NCBI GenBank assembly: GCA_963920525.1
Contig: OY986437.1
Location: forward strand, 110,414,715 to 110,478,714
DNA length: 64,000 nt
DNA from: Dichetophora obliterata
Lineage: Eukaryota; Arthropoda; Insecta; Diptera; Sciomyzidae
Direction: 5' to 3'
Part shown: positions 33,276 to 45,851 of the stretch, piece after piece
How positions within the stretch are numbered: position 1 is the first letter of the stretch
How the letters are laid out: each line of letters opens with the position of its first letter
The notes under the pieces: model-generated
What the model was told of the DNA's origin: nothing
The model's input: the letters and a program-made list of their open reading frames with translations, nothing else
Database searches by the model: none
Translations under genes and position numbers: made by a program

Positions 33276-35942
33276 AAGGTGTGGCATTTCTTCTTAAACC
33301 ATCTCGTACTCAAAGCAAAGCCACTTACAAAATATGAGCTCAATCGGACCAATAGTTTCGGAGTATTGTGATATTTCCAAAAGTAGGCGTAGATGAAGTG
33401 TGACCACGCCATAAGAACTTATTTACCAAATTTTAATTTAATACGACCAAAACCTTCTTAAATATAGCATTTTTATTGATTTGTGGGCGATAAAAGGGGT
33501 GTGGCATTACTTTTTTCCTAAACCTTTGCGTAGCAGTTACGAACAAACCAGTAGAAGGAAGTATCCTATTTGGTCTAGTCGTTTTCAAGTTTTAAGCATC
33601 CGAACAAATCACGATTCATTTTTATATGTACAGATATTGATTTGTGGGCGCTAAAAGTGGGCGTGAAAACATTTATGTATCGTGACTGCCTCGTGGAGCA
33701 CGTACACAGCAAGTTTCAGTAAAAAAATGAGTAGAACTCCGGAATTGCCATGATTTCGAAAAAGTGGGCGTATATATATTGCGACGAAAAAGTGATTTTT
33801 GTACAGTTACTGACAGTTACCATCTGAACATAATGATAATATCTTAGTTTTTACGATCGAAACCGTCTGATATATATCCCTTATTTGGTTTGTGGTTGAT
33901 AGCGCAAATTTGGCTTGTATGGGAGGAACCACGCCCCCTCGTCCGAACGTTACCAAACCTCACAGGAACAATCTATCTCCTCGGCAAACGTTGTTCTGCC
34001 ACAGACCGCCTTACTGCCATACAAGAAAATGTCAATAAATATCAAATATATTCACCATTTTCAGTATAGCTGCCGAAAGTAGCCATGTACACTAAATAAC
34101 CACATTTTAGTCTAATACGATCAAAACCGTGCGAAATATAGCTTTTTTGTTGTTTCGAAAGCGGTAAAAAGGGGTGCGGTAAAATATTTCCCATGAGCCA
34201 TCTCGTAATCGAAACAAATCGACTGCCCAAATTTCAGCTCAATTTAGGTTAAGCCTGGCGCACTTTACTTCACTGGACGCTAACTGCCCGAAAAGTGAGT
34301 TTAACTAAAGTAGGGCAGGCCTATTTTAAGTGCACTTGCCGAGAGTAACCATATGTACTGAATTACAAAATTTTTGTCTAATACGACCCAAACCGTTGAA
34401 ATAAAACGTTTTCATTGGTTTGTGGGCGGTAAAAGGGGGGCGTGGAGACCAATTTTTAGTACAGTTGCTAACAGTTACCGTACAAACTAAGCCAACATTT
34501 TAGCTCAATCGACCCAGTAGTCAATTTTGATGGTTTCTTAAAAAGTGGGTGTGGCTATATAGCGATGGCGCCCTTTTTTAGTACAATTTCCGAAAGTAAC
34601 CATACAAACTTAAGTATCATATGTTAGTCTCATACGGCCAAAACTGCATGAAATATAGCATTTTCACTGATTTGTGGGCGCAAAAGGGGGCGTGGAAACC
34701 AATTTTTCGTACAGTTACTGTCAGTAACTTCACAAACCAAAGTACCAAATTTAAGTCTTATACGACCAAAACCGTCTGAAATAAACCATTTTCATTTATT
34801 TGTGGGCGGTAAAAGGGGGCGTGGAAACCCATTTTAAGGACAGTTGTCGACAGTAACCGTACATACTAAATTACAAAATTTTAGCCATATACGACCCAAG
34901 CCGACTGAAATATAACATTTTTATTGATTTGGGGGCGGTAAAAGGGGGGTGTGGCAAATTTTTTTCCTCAACCATCTCGTACCTGAAACAAATCGACTGC
35001 CAAAATTTCAGGTCAATCGGTTCAGTAGTTTTGGAGTCTATAGACATCACACAGCCAGACACACATCGTTTTGCTTTATATATATATAGATATTGATTTG
35101 TGGGCGTTAAAAGTGGGCGTGAAAACATATATAAATTGTGTTCATCTCTTGGAGCACCTAAACAGCAAGTTTCACTGTAAAAATGTGCATAACTCCGGAA
35201 TTGCCATGATTTCGAAAAAGTGGGCGTATTTATATAAAGACCACGCCCATTTTGGCTTGTATGGGAGGTACCACGCCCCCTTCTCCAATCGTTACGAAAC
35301 CTCACAGGAACACTCTCAAGATGTGGCTTTATTTTCCCTGAAAATTTCATAAAGATCGGTTCAACGGTTTTGGAGTCTATACGTGATATAGCCACATACC
35401 CACCCACATACCCACCCACATACCCACATACCCACATTCATACATCCATTTTTATATATATAGATTGATTTGTGGGCGTTAAAAGTGGGCGTGAAAACAT
35501 ATATAAATTGTGTTCATCTCTTGGAGCACCTAAACAGCAAGTTTCACTGTAAAAATGTGCAGAACTCCGGAATTGCCATGATTTCGAAAAAGTGGGCGTA
35601 TTTATATAAAGACCACGCCCATTTTTTGTACAGTTACCGACAGTAACCATCTGAACAAAATCACCAAATCTTAGTTTTTTACGATTGAAACCGTGAGATA
35701 TTTTTCTTTTTTTTTTTGTTTGTGATCGATGGAGCAAATTTGGCTTGTATGGGAGGTACCACGCCCCCTTCTCCAATCGTTACGAAACCTCACAGGAACA
35801 CTCTCAAAATGTGGCTTTATTTTCCCTGAAAATTTCATAAAGATCGGTTCAGCGGTTTTGGAGTCTATACGTGATATAGCCACATACCCACCCACATACC
35901 CACATACCCACATACATACATCCATTTTTATATATATAGACT
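33275..35942. repeat. Cluster of GTGGGCG-type repeat units with two tandem copies
   Basis: The block consists of imperfect units carrying GTACAGTTGCCGAAAGTAAC, ACCAAATTTTAGTCTAATAC and ATTGATTTGTGGGCGGTAAA. At its right end two near-identical copies are joined head to tail (about 35094-35466 and 35466-35940), each ending in CATTTTTATATATATAGA after a run of CCCACATA repeats. The first copy lacks about 110 bp present in the second. Another copy of the inner section (from CGGCAAACGTTGTTCTGCC near 33982) recurs at 37411-37780. No coding capacity. Confidence 0.65.
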
Positions 35943-37400
35943 AGCAAATACCCACTGCTTCGCCTGCGATAAAAATATTAAATACCATGTAAAAATTTTA
36001 AATCTTAAAATGAAAATATTTAGTGTTATTAAAACAAATTCAAAATATAAAAATTATTGTGTTTGTTTTATTTAGTTATGAAAAAATGGTATATGTATTA
36101 AGAAATTACTTTATTTAATTTGAATTACTTATTTAAACGGTAATTGTTATGATGGGATTAATTTACCTGGCTTTCTTTTATTTTACTTTTGAAAAAGTCC
36201 TGCATAACAGCGTTAGAATAAAATTTGGGTAAAAAATTTTAAAATTTGTAATCAAAAATATAATTTTTTACATATATTCTGAAAATAAATATATTCTTCT
36301 TAAATTGTTGCAGTTAATCGGCCTTCTTCAGTTATTAATTGTTGTTGTTGGGCTTCGGCCAAACAACAATTCTTCTTAAATTTAAAAAAAAAACCGTTAT
36401 AATGACTTCACACTTTTGGCAATATCTCAAAAACTATAGACTTTCTCAATGCATAACAATGCATTTTTGTATGGACAGTCGTTGATTAATAAAATTAACG
36501 ATAATTTTCTTTTCTTTTCGGAAATGTTTTGTACGGATATTAGGTATGTTTTAAAAAAACCTGTTATTATGACATTAAAATTCTTGCGATATCTCAAAAC
36601 TATAGATTTTCTCAGTATAACTCGTAAGCCTCAGAATGAGAAAAAAACGATTGAAATTTCATGTTTTGACTTAGCAAGCAACCATTTCCGCCATTTTCTA
36701 ATCGATTTTCATCCAATTTTCTTTGTTTGAAAGTTCAATTAAGTAAATTGGGAAAATGAGAAAAGGTTTACCGTTACCTCACCAATGCAATGTCTTATAT
36801 TGTTTTCAAAAAACCTCTAAAATATCCAACTTGTACTAAACAACAGGCCAAGAGTTGCTTTTGTTGTACATATTTTTTTAAATCCTAATTATTATTTTAA
36901 TTTTCATTTTCCTTATTCTTTCATATAACATAAATTACCTGCAAAAATTTTTCTTTTTTGACACAAACAGTTTCTATCATTAAAAATCATGGGCCACCTA
37001 CCCCACCCCCCCCCCCTATGATTTTTAGATGAAAACTAATTTGCTTAAAATGTTGTTATATTTTTTGCAATGTGGTACAGCTTAAAAACTAATTTATGTG
37101 AAAAACATTTTCAAATATAGCTTAAAAAATAATTCTGTGAAAATTATTTCAAATATTTCAAACTATTCCAAAGTTATATACATAGATCTATGTTTTAATC
37201 TACTTCCTTATCTATATATTCATAGTTAACGTTATAGTTATAGTAGAATTTATCCTGACCCAATTCAATGAATTTTTTATGATCGTTTTGTGAATTTGTA
37301 AAAGTGTAAATTGACCTTCGAACAAAACACATGCTAGACGTTTCCGTTTGAAACATCAATGCATGATGATCAGAATTTTCTGATATATACAGCATTCTTA
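35943..37400. repeat. Start of another CTAGC-headed repeat, then AT-rich sequence
   Basis: The sequence after 35940 begins CTAGCAAATACCCACTGCTT, a head similar in style to the neighbouring elements. A short inverted repeat (GTTGTTGTTGGGCTTCGGCC) lies near 36343-36371 and a C homopolymer near 36999-37016. No gene is recognised. Confidence 0.4.
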
Positions 37401-37410
37401 TTGATGTATA

Positions 37411-38040
37411 GTATTGCCCGGCAGACGTTGTCCTGCCGCAGACCACCTTACTGCTATATACGAATTTTCATGCTGTTCGGAAAATTTATATATTCGCCAT
37501 TTTTAGTACAGTTGCCGAAAGTAGCCGTATGAACTAAATTATCAAATTTTAGTCTAAAACAACCAAAACCGTTCGAAGTATAACATTTTTGGTTAATTCT
37601 GGGCGGTAATGGGGGTGTGGCAAAATTTTTTCACTCAAACCATCTCATATTCGACACAATAGAATGCCAGAATTTCAGCTCAATTGAGCTTAAACCTAGT
37701 GCGCTTTGCTTTACTCCAAGCTTATCCCCCGAAAAGTGGACTTAACTAAAGTGGGTCATGCCCATTTTTAGTAAAGTTATCGAAAGTAACCATACAACGT
37801 AGATTACCAAATTCTAGTCTCATACGACCAAAATCGTCTGAAATATAGCATTTTTTGCAAAAAGTGGGCATGGAAAGTAGACGTGACAAGTCTAACATAG
37901 CATATTACGATAAAGTGTGAATAACAAATCGTTTGATAACTATATCGTTTTAATCGGTTCAGTGGTTCTTGCGCGATTGCCAAACGTCCATGCAGTGTCA
38001 CAACGCTTTTATATATTCGTATAGATAGACTAACACAATC
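37411..38040. repeat. Second copy of the CGGCAGACGTTGTYCTGCC repeat
   Basis: From CCCGGCAGACGTTGTCCTGC the segment parallels 33980-34360, sharing the order of GCCGAAAGTAGCC, ATTTTAGTCTAA and the AGCTCAATT...GAAAAGTG section. It ends in a TTTTATATATTCGTATAGAT tail, like the other family members. Confidence 0.6.
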
Positions 38041-38171
38041 TCAAGTGGGGAAAAGCTGGCTGGCAAGGCTGCAAAACATAATTAATGCTGATAACTAAAT
38101 TCTGGCAACCCCTCAAGACATTAACAAAGAAAATTAATTAACACTGTATGAAAGCAAGAATCTCCCTAAAA

Positions 38172-38332
38172 GTAAAGCTGCATTCACTGATCACCTTCAG
38201 CATGTTTTGAAAGTTTTTTTCATATGAAGTTTTCGCTCAGAGAGAAAAATCTCTGCACGCTCTCAACTTTATTAACATTATTTTAAATCACACAAAAACA
38301 TGCTGAAGGTTATCAGTGAATTCAGCTTAACT
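38172..38332. mobile_element. Short MITE with GCATTCACTGATCACCTTCA inverted ends
   Basis: The left arm AAGCTGCATTCACTGATCAC and the reverse complement of the right arm AAGCTGAATTCACTGATAAC match through CTTCAGCATGTTTT. The element is about 160 bp and immediately precedes the P-like MITE. The duplication at the target site is not clear. Confidence 0.6.
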
Positions 38333-38350
38333 ACACAACATGGCTGTCGT

Positions 38351-38565
38351 CATGGCAGAATTAGAGAAGGTATATGCATTTCAGACTGCGCTCTCTTTTT
38401 CATAGCCAGAATTGTCAAACTCAAGCATTTTGCTATTCTTGCCTATTTTCGCTTTCTTATCACATTCTCATCGTTTTCAGATTTTGTATGAGCTGTCAAC
38501 TTCGTTTTGACAGTTGCGGCAGTCTCCCTCTCCAAAATGCATATACCTTCTCTAATTCTGCCATG
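38351..38565. mobile_element. P-element-like MITE with exact 8 bp TSD
   Basis: The 31 bp ends, starting CATGGCAGAATTAGAGAAGG, are perfect inverted repeats (38351-38381 and 38535-38565). The flanks are identical GCTGTCGT (38343-38350 and 38566-38573). P elements of Drosophila also have 31 bp termini that begin CATG and carry AAGGT about 16 bases in, and they make 8 bp duplications, so the P superfamily is the best assignment. At 215 bp there is no coding capacity. The interior is shared with the element at 59352-59958. Confidence 0.75.
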
Positions 38566-38573
38566 GCTGTCGT

Positions 38574-38837
38574 GTTATATTGAGAGAAGCTCTCTCGACA
38601 AAAAGAGAAAAGCTTTGTTTGCTGTTATATTGTGCTGCTGGTTGAATATAGGCATCAAATAAAATGCGTGATTTTGCAATAATTAAAGAATACATTTTTC
38701 GAAAACCTTGGTAAGCTATAACAATCTATATTATCATAGAAATAAAATAAAAAAATAATTATCAAAATCGGTTCAGCGGTTACCGAGCTTATTCTGGATG
38801 AAATTTCATGAGTCTCCTTTTATATAATAGTATAGAT
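38574..38837. repeat. Repeat tail ending in TTTTATATAATAGTATAGAT
   Basis: The stretch contains AATCGGTTCAGCGGTTACCG and ends in a TATATAATAGTATAGAT tail, matching the 3' style of the CTAGC-headed elements to the left. It is probably the far end of the element that begins near 35943. Confidence 0.45.
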
Positions 38838-40480
38838 AATATAATATAATATAGTGGATCACCCTTATTTTGAAGTTTTCCCACTTCTTATTGGAGATCA
38901 AATGTTTTCATATTTGATTTAAAGGATTTCAGTGTGAATTTAAAGATGATTTCTTAAAAATGGAGCAACGTAAAATTAACATGATATTATTCAAATTTAT
39001 CTTGCGATTTTTCCCTGAGTGTATCAAGCTCCGAAAAAGAATGCCCAGAGATGACTCAAGGGATTGGGTAATGGCGGACATTGCACAGGAAATCGTCGGT
39101 AAGCCCGTAAGCAGTGCTATGCCTTCAATAAACTCATTTGTGCGGCTCATACTTCAGCAAAAATCGGTTTCTGCATAAGTTTCCAATAGAAAATGCACGT
39201 ACATATATACATTTTAAACATTTTGCTGTTAACAACATTTAATTTTTACCCTATAAAATACAATTTGTTGCTATTAAAAACAGTTTTTATCTTATCTTAC
39301 AATAAGCTTTCTATAGAGACTTGCCCCCAAGGGAAGAAGTATTAAACAATTTTGCACATTAACTCCAAAGTAACACATAAAAAAATAAATGCGTAGTAAA
39401 GTCCCCTTTGATAACAAAAAAATTATACCCAAAGCCTTCACCCTCCCTCACGAAAAACTCTCGCAGGAGATGTTAAATACCTTTTGCAGTTCCTTATGGA
39501 GCATTCCACGATCACATACAGAAAAATACAACCCTTTTTTTTAATTTATTGTACAGCCAATTCTAAATTTACACATTGGAAGTTAAGTCCTTTTGTCTGA
39601 AAAATAGATTGCATTCTGCTTCTTCACTGTACATTCAAACTTTATATAATAAGCCATAAGTTATTTTTATAGTTTTTATTTACTTTTCGCTAAGTGTTTA
39701 TTTCAAAGAAAGTGGGAACAAAAAATGTGTGTGTTAATATGTGCGTCGGAGAAAATCCACCTTCTTCAAAACAATTCTTCTAATAACAATTCGTTTAGTT
39801 ACAATTCATCTAAATATAATTTTTATTTTGCAAGAGATTTCTAGAAGAACTCTTAGAGACGAATTGTTTTAAATGAATTTTTATAAGACGATTTGTAAAA
39901 AAAAATCCACAAATTCAAAAAATTTATCCATCATTTTTTACCTCCCTTCCCTCCAATTTTTTTAGATCCGCCGCTGCTGCTGAGCAGTTATGCTGATATT
40001 TAAGAAATTGGTGAAGTATCTTTTTATATTTCACCTCAGAATACTACTGATAAAAACAAAATTGGTATAATTAATTTTATTCACGGATCACTTTTATGTT
40101 AAACACGAGCAGGCTTCATTGAACTGAATGAGAATTACCACAACAAGCCAAGTATTTAAGGTGGAGATCTTAAATGCGATTTAAGACGTAAAAGTTCACA
40201 GTTATTTTTACAATGTCTTTTTGATTATTTTAGTTTAAGAATGATTAGCGATCTAAATATTTCAACAACGTGATCAAGGACAACAATTGACAAAGTTTTT
40301 TTAACATATCACGATGACATTGCATTTATAATACGTTTCCTATTTTAGTTAGTATCATAAACCAGTGCTTTTATGAATGAAATGCGATTATAACTATATA
40401 AATAACTAACTTTTTTTATGTAATTAAATAAGAAATGCAATTAATAGCAATTACATGCAATTAATAATGTTCTAATAACC
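38838..40480. other. AT-rich sequence with one unidentified reading frame
   Basis: A plus-strand frame from 38960 to 39178 (72 codons) has balanced codon use and a hydrophilic end (MPRDDSRDWVMADIAQEIVG). It is preceded by an acceptor-like AG but has no family that I recognise. The rest of the stretch shows only AT-rich sequence without paired ends. Confidence 0.25.
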
Positions 40481-40829
40481 TATTGTACGTTGTAGATCTG
40501 GTCAAGTACAAGACGAAACGGAGCATAAAAGTCGTCATAGACCCACAAAATTTCGACATATCGTCAAAAACCGGTTTTACGTTCCTTCACGCACTTATTT
40601 TTAAAAAACCAATCAGTTATCAATCTATGGTGTATATTTTTTTTATTCAAATAGTAATGCAATCTTAAAGCCCTATTGGGCCAATAAAATAATATTACAT
40701 GGGTAACAAAGTGCAAGTGAGATCAAATTCAAAATTCGAAATAAAAAAGCATTTAATACAAACGAAAAAGTAAGAAAAAAAAATTAAAAATAGGCTAAAC
40801 GGTAAAGAATCAGCTTTCTCTAACAAATT

Positions 40830-42420
40830 AAAAAAAAAAGTGGGGAGAAGGTCCTACAGCGATACAAAGTTTGTTAATTAAATACATTGACATTTGATTT
40901 TTGAACACGTTACAGGTAGCCTTAAAGTTCGTCATATGTCTAGGCAGGGTATTCCAGTATCTCATCTCATTAGAAATTATCTTTCAAATCGAGAAGAATT
41001 AATACAGACTTTTGAAATACATTTCTAACAGAGCGCGAAAAGGTAAATGTTTTCAGGTATTTTACATTTCATAATCTTGTACAATATACACATAAGTCTG
41101 AAATTGATGAAATCAAAGAAGGAATAGTTCAAAAAACGAGATACGTAGCCGGAGATGTGTTCCCGGCGTCTTACATTGTACAAAAACCTCACCACCCTGT
41201 GAGCAATTGAACTTTGCGCAAATTATAGGACAAGGTACCCGAAAAGACTTTCAAGTCATAAGTGAGTTTGGACATCAAGAGATCGTGAACAAATCGGAGC
41301 TTGATTCGTATGGGTAGATACAGATTCAGACTATAAAGCTTCCTTAAAGTAAGATAAACTAATGAGGTCAGACAGTTAATGTGGGACTCAAAAGTTAAGT
41401 TATTATCACCGACTAATCCTAAGCACTTAATTTCATTGACGAATTAAATGGACTCATTAACTAGAGAGAAAGAAGGGGCAGCAGACACTATTCGCGACGG
41501 TTTAAAGATAAGGGTTTTAGTGGCATTGATACTTAAAGCAATATCAGCTAAGGAGTTCACAAATTGTGGGTCACCATAGAAGACAAGCTGGATATCATCA
41601 GCATAGATGAAAGGGGAGCGCTATCAAAGCAATTTAAAAAAGCATTCAAGTACAACATGAAGAAATAACATTAAGTGGCTCGGAGCTTAGACTATTGCAT
41701 GAGGCATATTGCTTACGTTAAGAAAGGTAGGAAAGCACGAGCTTACAGGACGATAAAGAAAAATTTAACTCGCTATGCAATTTTCTATGAAAGAGAGAGA
41801 AGAACGCTTATGGGTCTAAGGTTATCGAAAGAGTTGAAATCACCACGTTTTTAATCGGAACCACTCTTGCTAACTTCCAGGCTGCAGGAAAATGAGTGGT
41901 ACTGAAAATGGTATTCACAAATACAGGAGATGGAAAAAACTTAATAAAAATTATAATTTTGCGGGTCCGAATTTTCTTGAAAGTGAAAAATACGGTTCTG
42001 AACAGAGGGATAAATCAATTTAAGGAATTTCATCGGAAGATTATCGTAGCCAACTGCATTGGATTTTATTTTCACAAAGGCGAGAAGCAGCTCATTGAGA
42101 TCAACATTGCGAAATGAAAAGGACTGATCATTCTCAAAGAAATCCGAGAAGTCAAAGTTATTTGAGCTCATAAGGGAGACACCGGGTTGATGAGCCAGGA
42201 AATAAGCATTGATATCATTTACATTAGCGTCAACTATAGGGCTAGCAGATTTTAGACACCCATAATTACGAAGTGTATTCCAGATAATTTTATTCTCTAA
42301 TCCATTGAAGAGTTTAGAATGGATTCTTTTCTTAGTTTTGCAAATAATGGATTTCACCCGATTGCGCAGTTTACAGAACACCTTCCAGTTAAAATCTGGA
42401 GATTATTTATTATAATTTTT
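40830..42420 (-). pseudogene. LINE reverse transcriptase relic with frameshifts and a 61 bp insert
   Basis: Read on the minus strand, pieces of a non-LTR RT appear in order: the pre-RT/RT start with NELLLAFVKIKSNAVGYDNL (42381-41990), THFPAAWKLARVVPIKN (near 41880), RPISVLLSLS (near 41805), then after a gap motif C as FIYADDIQLVFYGD (near 41600), then CLGLVGDNN (near 41410), and finally NEMRYWNTLPRHMTNF near 40960-40900, the usual end of ORF2. Several frameshifts and stops separate the pieces, and RT motifs A and B are lost. A 61 bp block (41922-41982) interrupts the frame. The family is CR1/Jockey-like. Confidence 0.8.
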
Positions 42421-42599
42421 TTTAATGTCAAATCGCGAAGAGACTGAGCATAGACAATATCATTGGATTTCATAAAATTTGTCTGTTTGTTGAAAATTTG
42501 TTTGTCTGGAAACGGGTGTGAAGGAAAACAAATGATAAAAATGTTTGTTCAAAATTTTAAGCTGCGTTCAGCAAAGCTGGGTGTTAATGATTCCTTTTT

Positions 42600-43470
42600 T
42601 ATTTAATTCCACCTCAATTCCAATTCCTGGGAGTTCGAAATTGGTAATTGTACATCTCAATTCCTCAGGAATGTAATTGGAAGAACTTCTCAATAACATT
42701 ACAGGAATCGTAGTTGCTAATTGGACATCTCAATTCCTCAGGAATGGCATTGAAAAAAAATCGTCAATTCCATTACAGGAATGGTAATTGGTAATTGAAC
42801 ACCTCAATTCCTCAGATTTGAATTGGAAAAAATTGTCAATTCCATTACAGGAATTGTCATGAGTAAATGACCACTTCAATTCCTCAGGAATGGAATGGAA
42901 AAAAATGGTGAATTCCATTACGGGAATTATAGTTGGTAATTGAACGCCTCAATTTCTTAGGAATAGAATTGGAAAACATTGCTTTGTTAGTAGATTAATG
43001 CAATTTTATACAGGGGTGTAGAAGTTGTGTTCCAAGCACCTTTCAAAAAGTTGGCGGGATTGAACCAGATAACATAGCAGCTTTATATTTTGTTCTAACA
43101 AAAAATATGGCATTAAATTAAAAAATTAGTATCTCCGAAGACACATTTATTTGGAAATATTTCATTAACCGACTAACAGTGGGAGTCAAATTAAGCTTTC
43201 TAATACATAATTAAGTAGTTTTGAGTTAATGGAAAAGTAATTGAAATCTTAACTTCAAATTACAATTCCTGTAATAGAATTGACGATTTTTCTAATTCCA
43301 TTTATGAGGAATTTAAGTGTTTAATTACTAATTACAATTCTTGTAATGGAATTGACGATTTTTTCAATTCTACTCCAAGGAATTGAGGGGTGTAAATTCT
43401 AATTACAATTCCTGTAATGGAATTGACAATTTTTTCGAATTTCATTCCTGAGGAGTGCGGTACGTAATAT
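42600..43470. mobile_element. Foldback element with arms of tandem units of about 72 bp
   Basis: About five direct units (42615-42990) carry AATTCCATTACAGGAATTGT, GGTAATTGAACACCTCAATT and CCTCAGGAATGGAATTGGAA. About three units in reverse complement follow at 43240-43460, with a single-copy spacer of roughly 250 bp. Tandem-repeat inverted arms are the defining feature of foldback-type transposons. No transposase is visible. Confidence 0.75.
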
Positions 43471-43605
43471 CTCATAATCAATGGCATTATAATTTCTATG
43501 TTCGATATATTCCTGTTTACGCAAAGGCTCAACATTGGGAGATAGAAAAACAAAGGCATGATGAGAAATGCCCGGGCAGTGCATTTGACCAGACACAGAA
43601 CTTAT

Positions 43606-43863
43606 CGCTACCTTAATATAGAAAGGCCCTAACTCATTTTTTGTTACTTTACAGGAGATGGAAAAAACTTAATAAAAATTATAATTTTGCGGGTCCGAAT
43701 TTTCTTGAAATGGATTTTTTATTTAAGACACTAACCAATTCAATGCTGTAGCAATATTTTTGCAGAAATTTTTTTCTAAAGCAATTTTTTTTTTTTTGCA
43801 AAAATCTGTTAAAAAATTTCTTTTAAAAAAAATGAGCTAGGGCCTTTCCATATTAAGGTAGCG
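43606..43863. mobile_element. MITE with CGCTACCTTAATATRGAAAG inverted ends
   Basis: The left arm CGCTACCTTAATATAGAAAG and the reverse complement of the right arm CGCTACCTTAATATGGAAAG match through GGCCCTA and CTCATTTTTT. The element holds a 61 bp block (43650-43710) identical to the one inside the LINE relic at 41922-41982. Confidence 0.7.
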
Positions 43864-45850
43864 TTACACTGCCATTGCTCACAACAAAATTGTCAAGCAG
43901 GGAAGAAGAATTGTACTGCAGATCAAAAAAAGTGGGAATAGAGTTGTGCACACAAGTAAGATTGCTGCGGAGACAAACTTCCCACATGGACTTCGATTTG
44001 TTAGAGTAGAATAAGTAATTGTTAAAACCACCCAGTCAGTTTGAATATTTGACAGTGAGGTCGCTAACGGTGTTTTATTTGGAATGGTGTTAATTCGTCA
44101 AGTAAATGCAGTTTTGATATTTTTTAATAAATAAAATCTCTCTGTTGAGCAATACGGAATAACTTTATACATCAACCACTGACTTTTAGATACAAAATGG
44201 TTTTCTTTTAAGTAAATATACGTAATACGCTAGGAATTTAATCCACTAAAAACTCTAAAATATGCGCCAAAACAGGTAATATATGCAATTAAACCTATTT
44301 TTCTAGTATTTTTTTATCGTTATATTAAATAAATATTTCATGTAATTAACAACAAAAAAACAATTCATTTTAATTTACATAAAAAAATTAATTTATGAAC
44401 AACAACAAAAATATGAAATGAATATAAAAAATAGTTCTAAGTTACCTTTTTCAAAAATATGTCGCACTGAATTTAAGTGGTTGCAAATCAAAAAAGCAAA
44501 AATATGTCCAAAACCACATGCATTTATGGTAAATTATAAAAAATGTGCGCAATAAATATGCAAAAACAGGCATTTTTGTAAAATATTCAACACCATGCAT
44601 TTATTGCAAAATATGCAAAATTATGCACTAACGACTGCAAAAATTTCATGATTAGTAAAGATGATTTAACCATTTGCATTTTAAGATGCCCATTTCCTAG
44701 CCCAAGTAATAAGTAATTTATTATGGAAATATGACAACCAATGCTTTACTTACTCAAATAGTTTTTCGACCTTAGTATTTCGAAAATACATTTAAAAAAT
44801 ACTAAAAATTGTTACCTAGACTTTACATGTTTTTTATGAATTGTGAACAATTTTTATTCAGCTTTTAATTTTTCAATTGGAATTCCTCTACATTCTTCAA
44901 GATATTTTGAGAAAGATGTAAATTAAAACTTTGGTAGGAAGTATTTAATGAAATATTTGAAAGCGAAATTTGAAAATTATGCTTTAATATGGCATTAGTA
45001 TCCATGGAGACAAACTCATCATTTGGCTCTAAAAACTATGCATATCTCTAAACCAACTAAACACTTTCTAGGTCATTTTTTCTGCAGTCATTGTACACAC
45101 AACTTCTGCACATTAACAAAAAAATAGTTATGACATGTTAAGTCAAACAACGAATTAACATTACCAAATGCTAATGATTTTTTTTAATTTGCATACTCTG
45201 TTGCCCTGTGAGAATATTTGAGCTACTCATTAAAAGGTGCTAATTTTTAAATTGGGTGCACCAACAAAATTACAAAAATAAGTAGCTAGTAAAGATTAAA
45301 GATTAACAAAATATGAACTCACAGGAAAGCGTTTTTGTTTTTTAGTTTATTACTCTTTTTAGTATTTCATGTATTCAGACGAATGCTCGATATAATTTGC
45401 ATCAAAGCAAAATGTTAAGGTGAGTAGAGTTCCACATATAACTAGTCTGAATAAATTTACTTAACAGAAGATAGAAGCATAAAACCGTGTCTTCAGTTTG
45501 AAACTAAAAGTGTTTTCTGATTAGCAAATTTATTATTGGAATGCGGAATTTGTTGATGCGTTTATTATGCCATCGTTAGTCAAGTTTAAGAATGTTAAAA
45601 GATTTTATTTGCTTAAAAACATAGATTAAAAAAATTTAACATTATAAAAACTGAGATTTCCCTATCTTTAACGCAGTGCTGGCGGGTGTTTTTTCTGAAA
45701 ATCCTACAAATTTCTCAAATTTCAATTTTTTCCACATTTCATCAAAATTTCCTATATTTTTGGCCTTCCACATTAATTAAAACACCATCATAAAAAGACA
45801 TCAGAAACGAAACAAAAACGAAACAAACACATTGCTCAGGATTGTAAATC
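43864..45850. other. AT-rich sequence, no recognised gene
   Basis: Several ATGCAAAA or TGCATATT-like words cluster at 44240-44640, which might mark an eroded element. No coding family or paired termini could be shown. Confidence 0.4.
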
Positions 45851-45851
45851 T

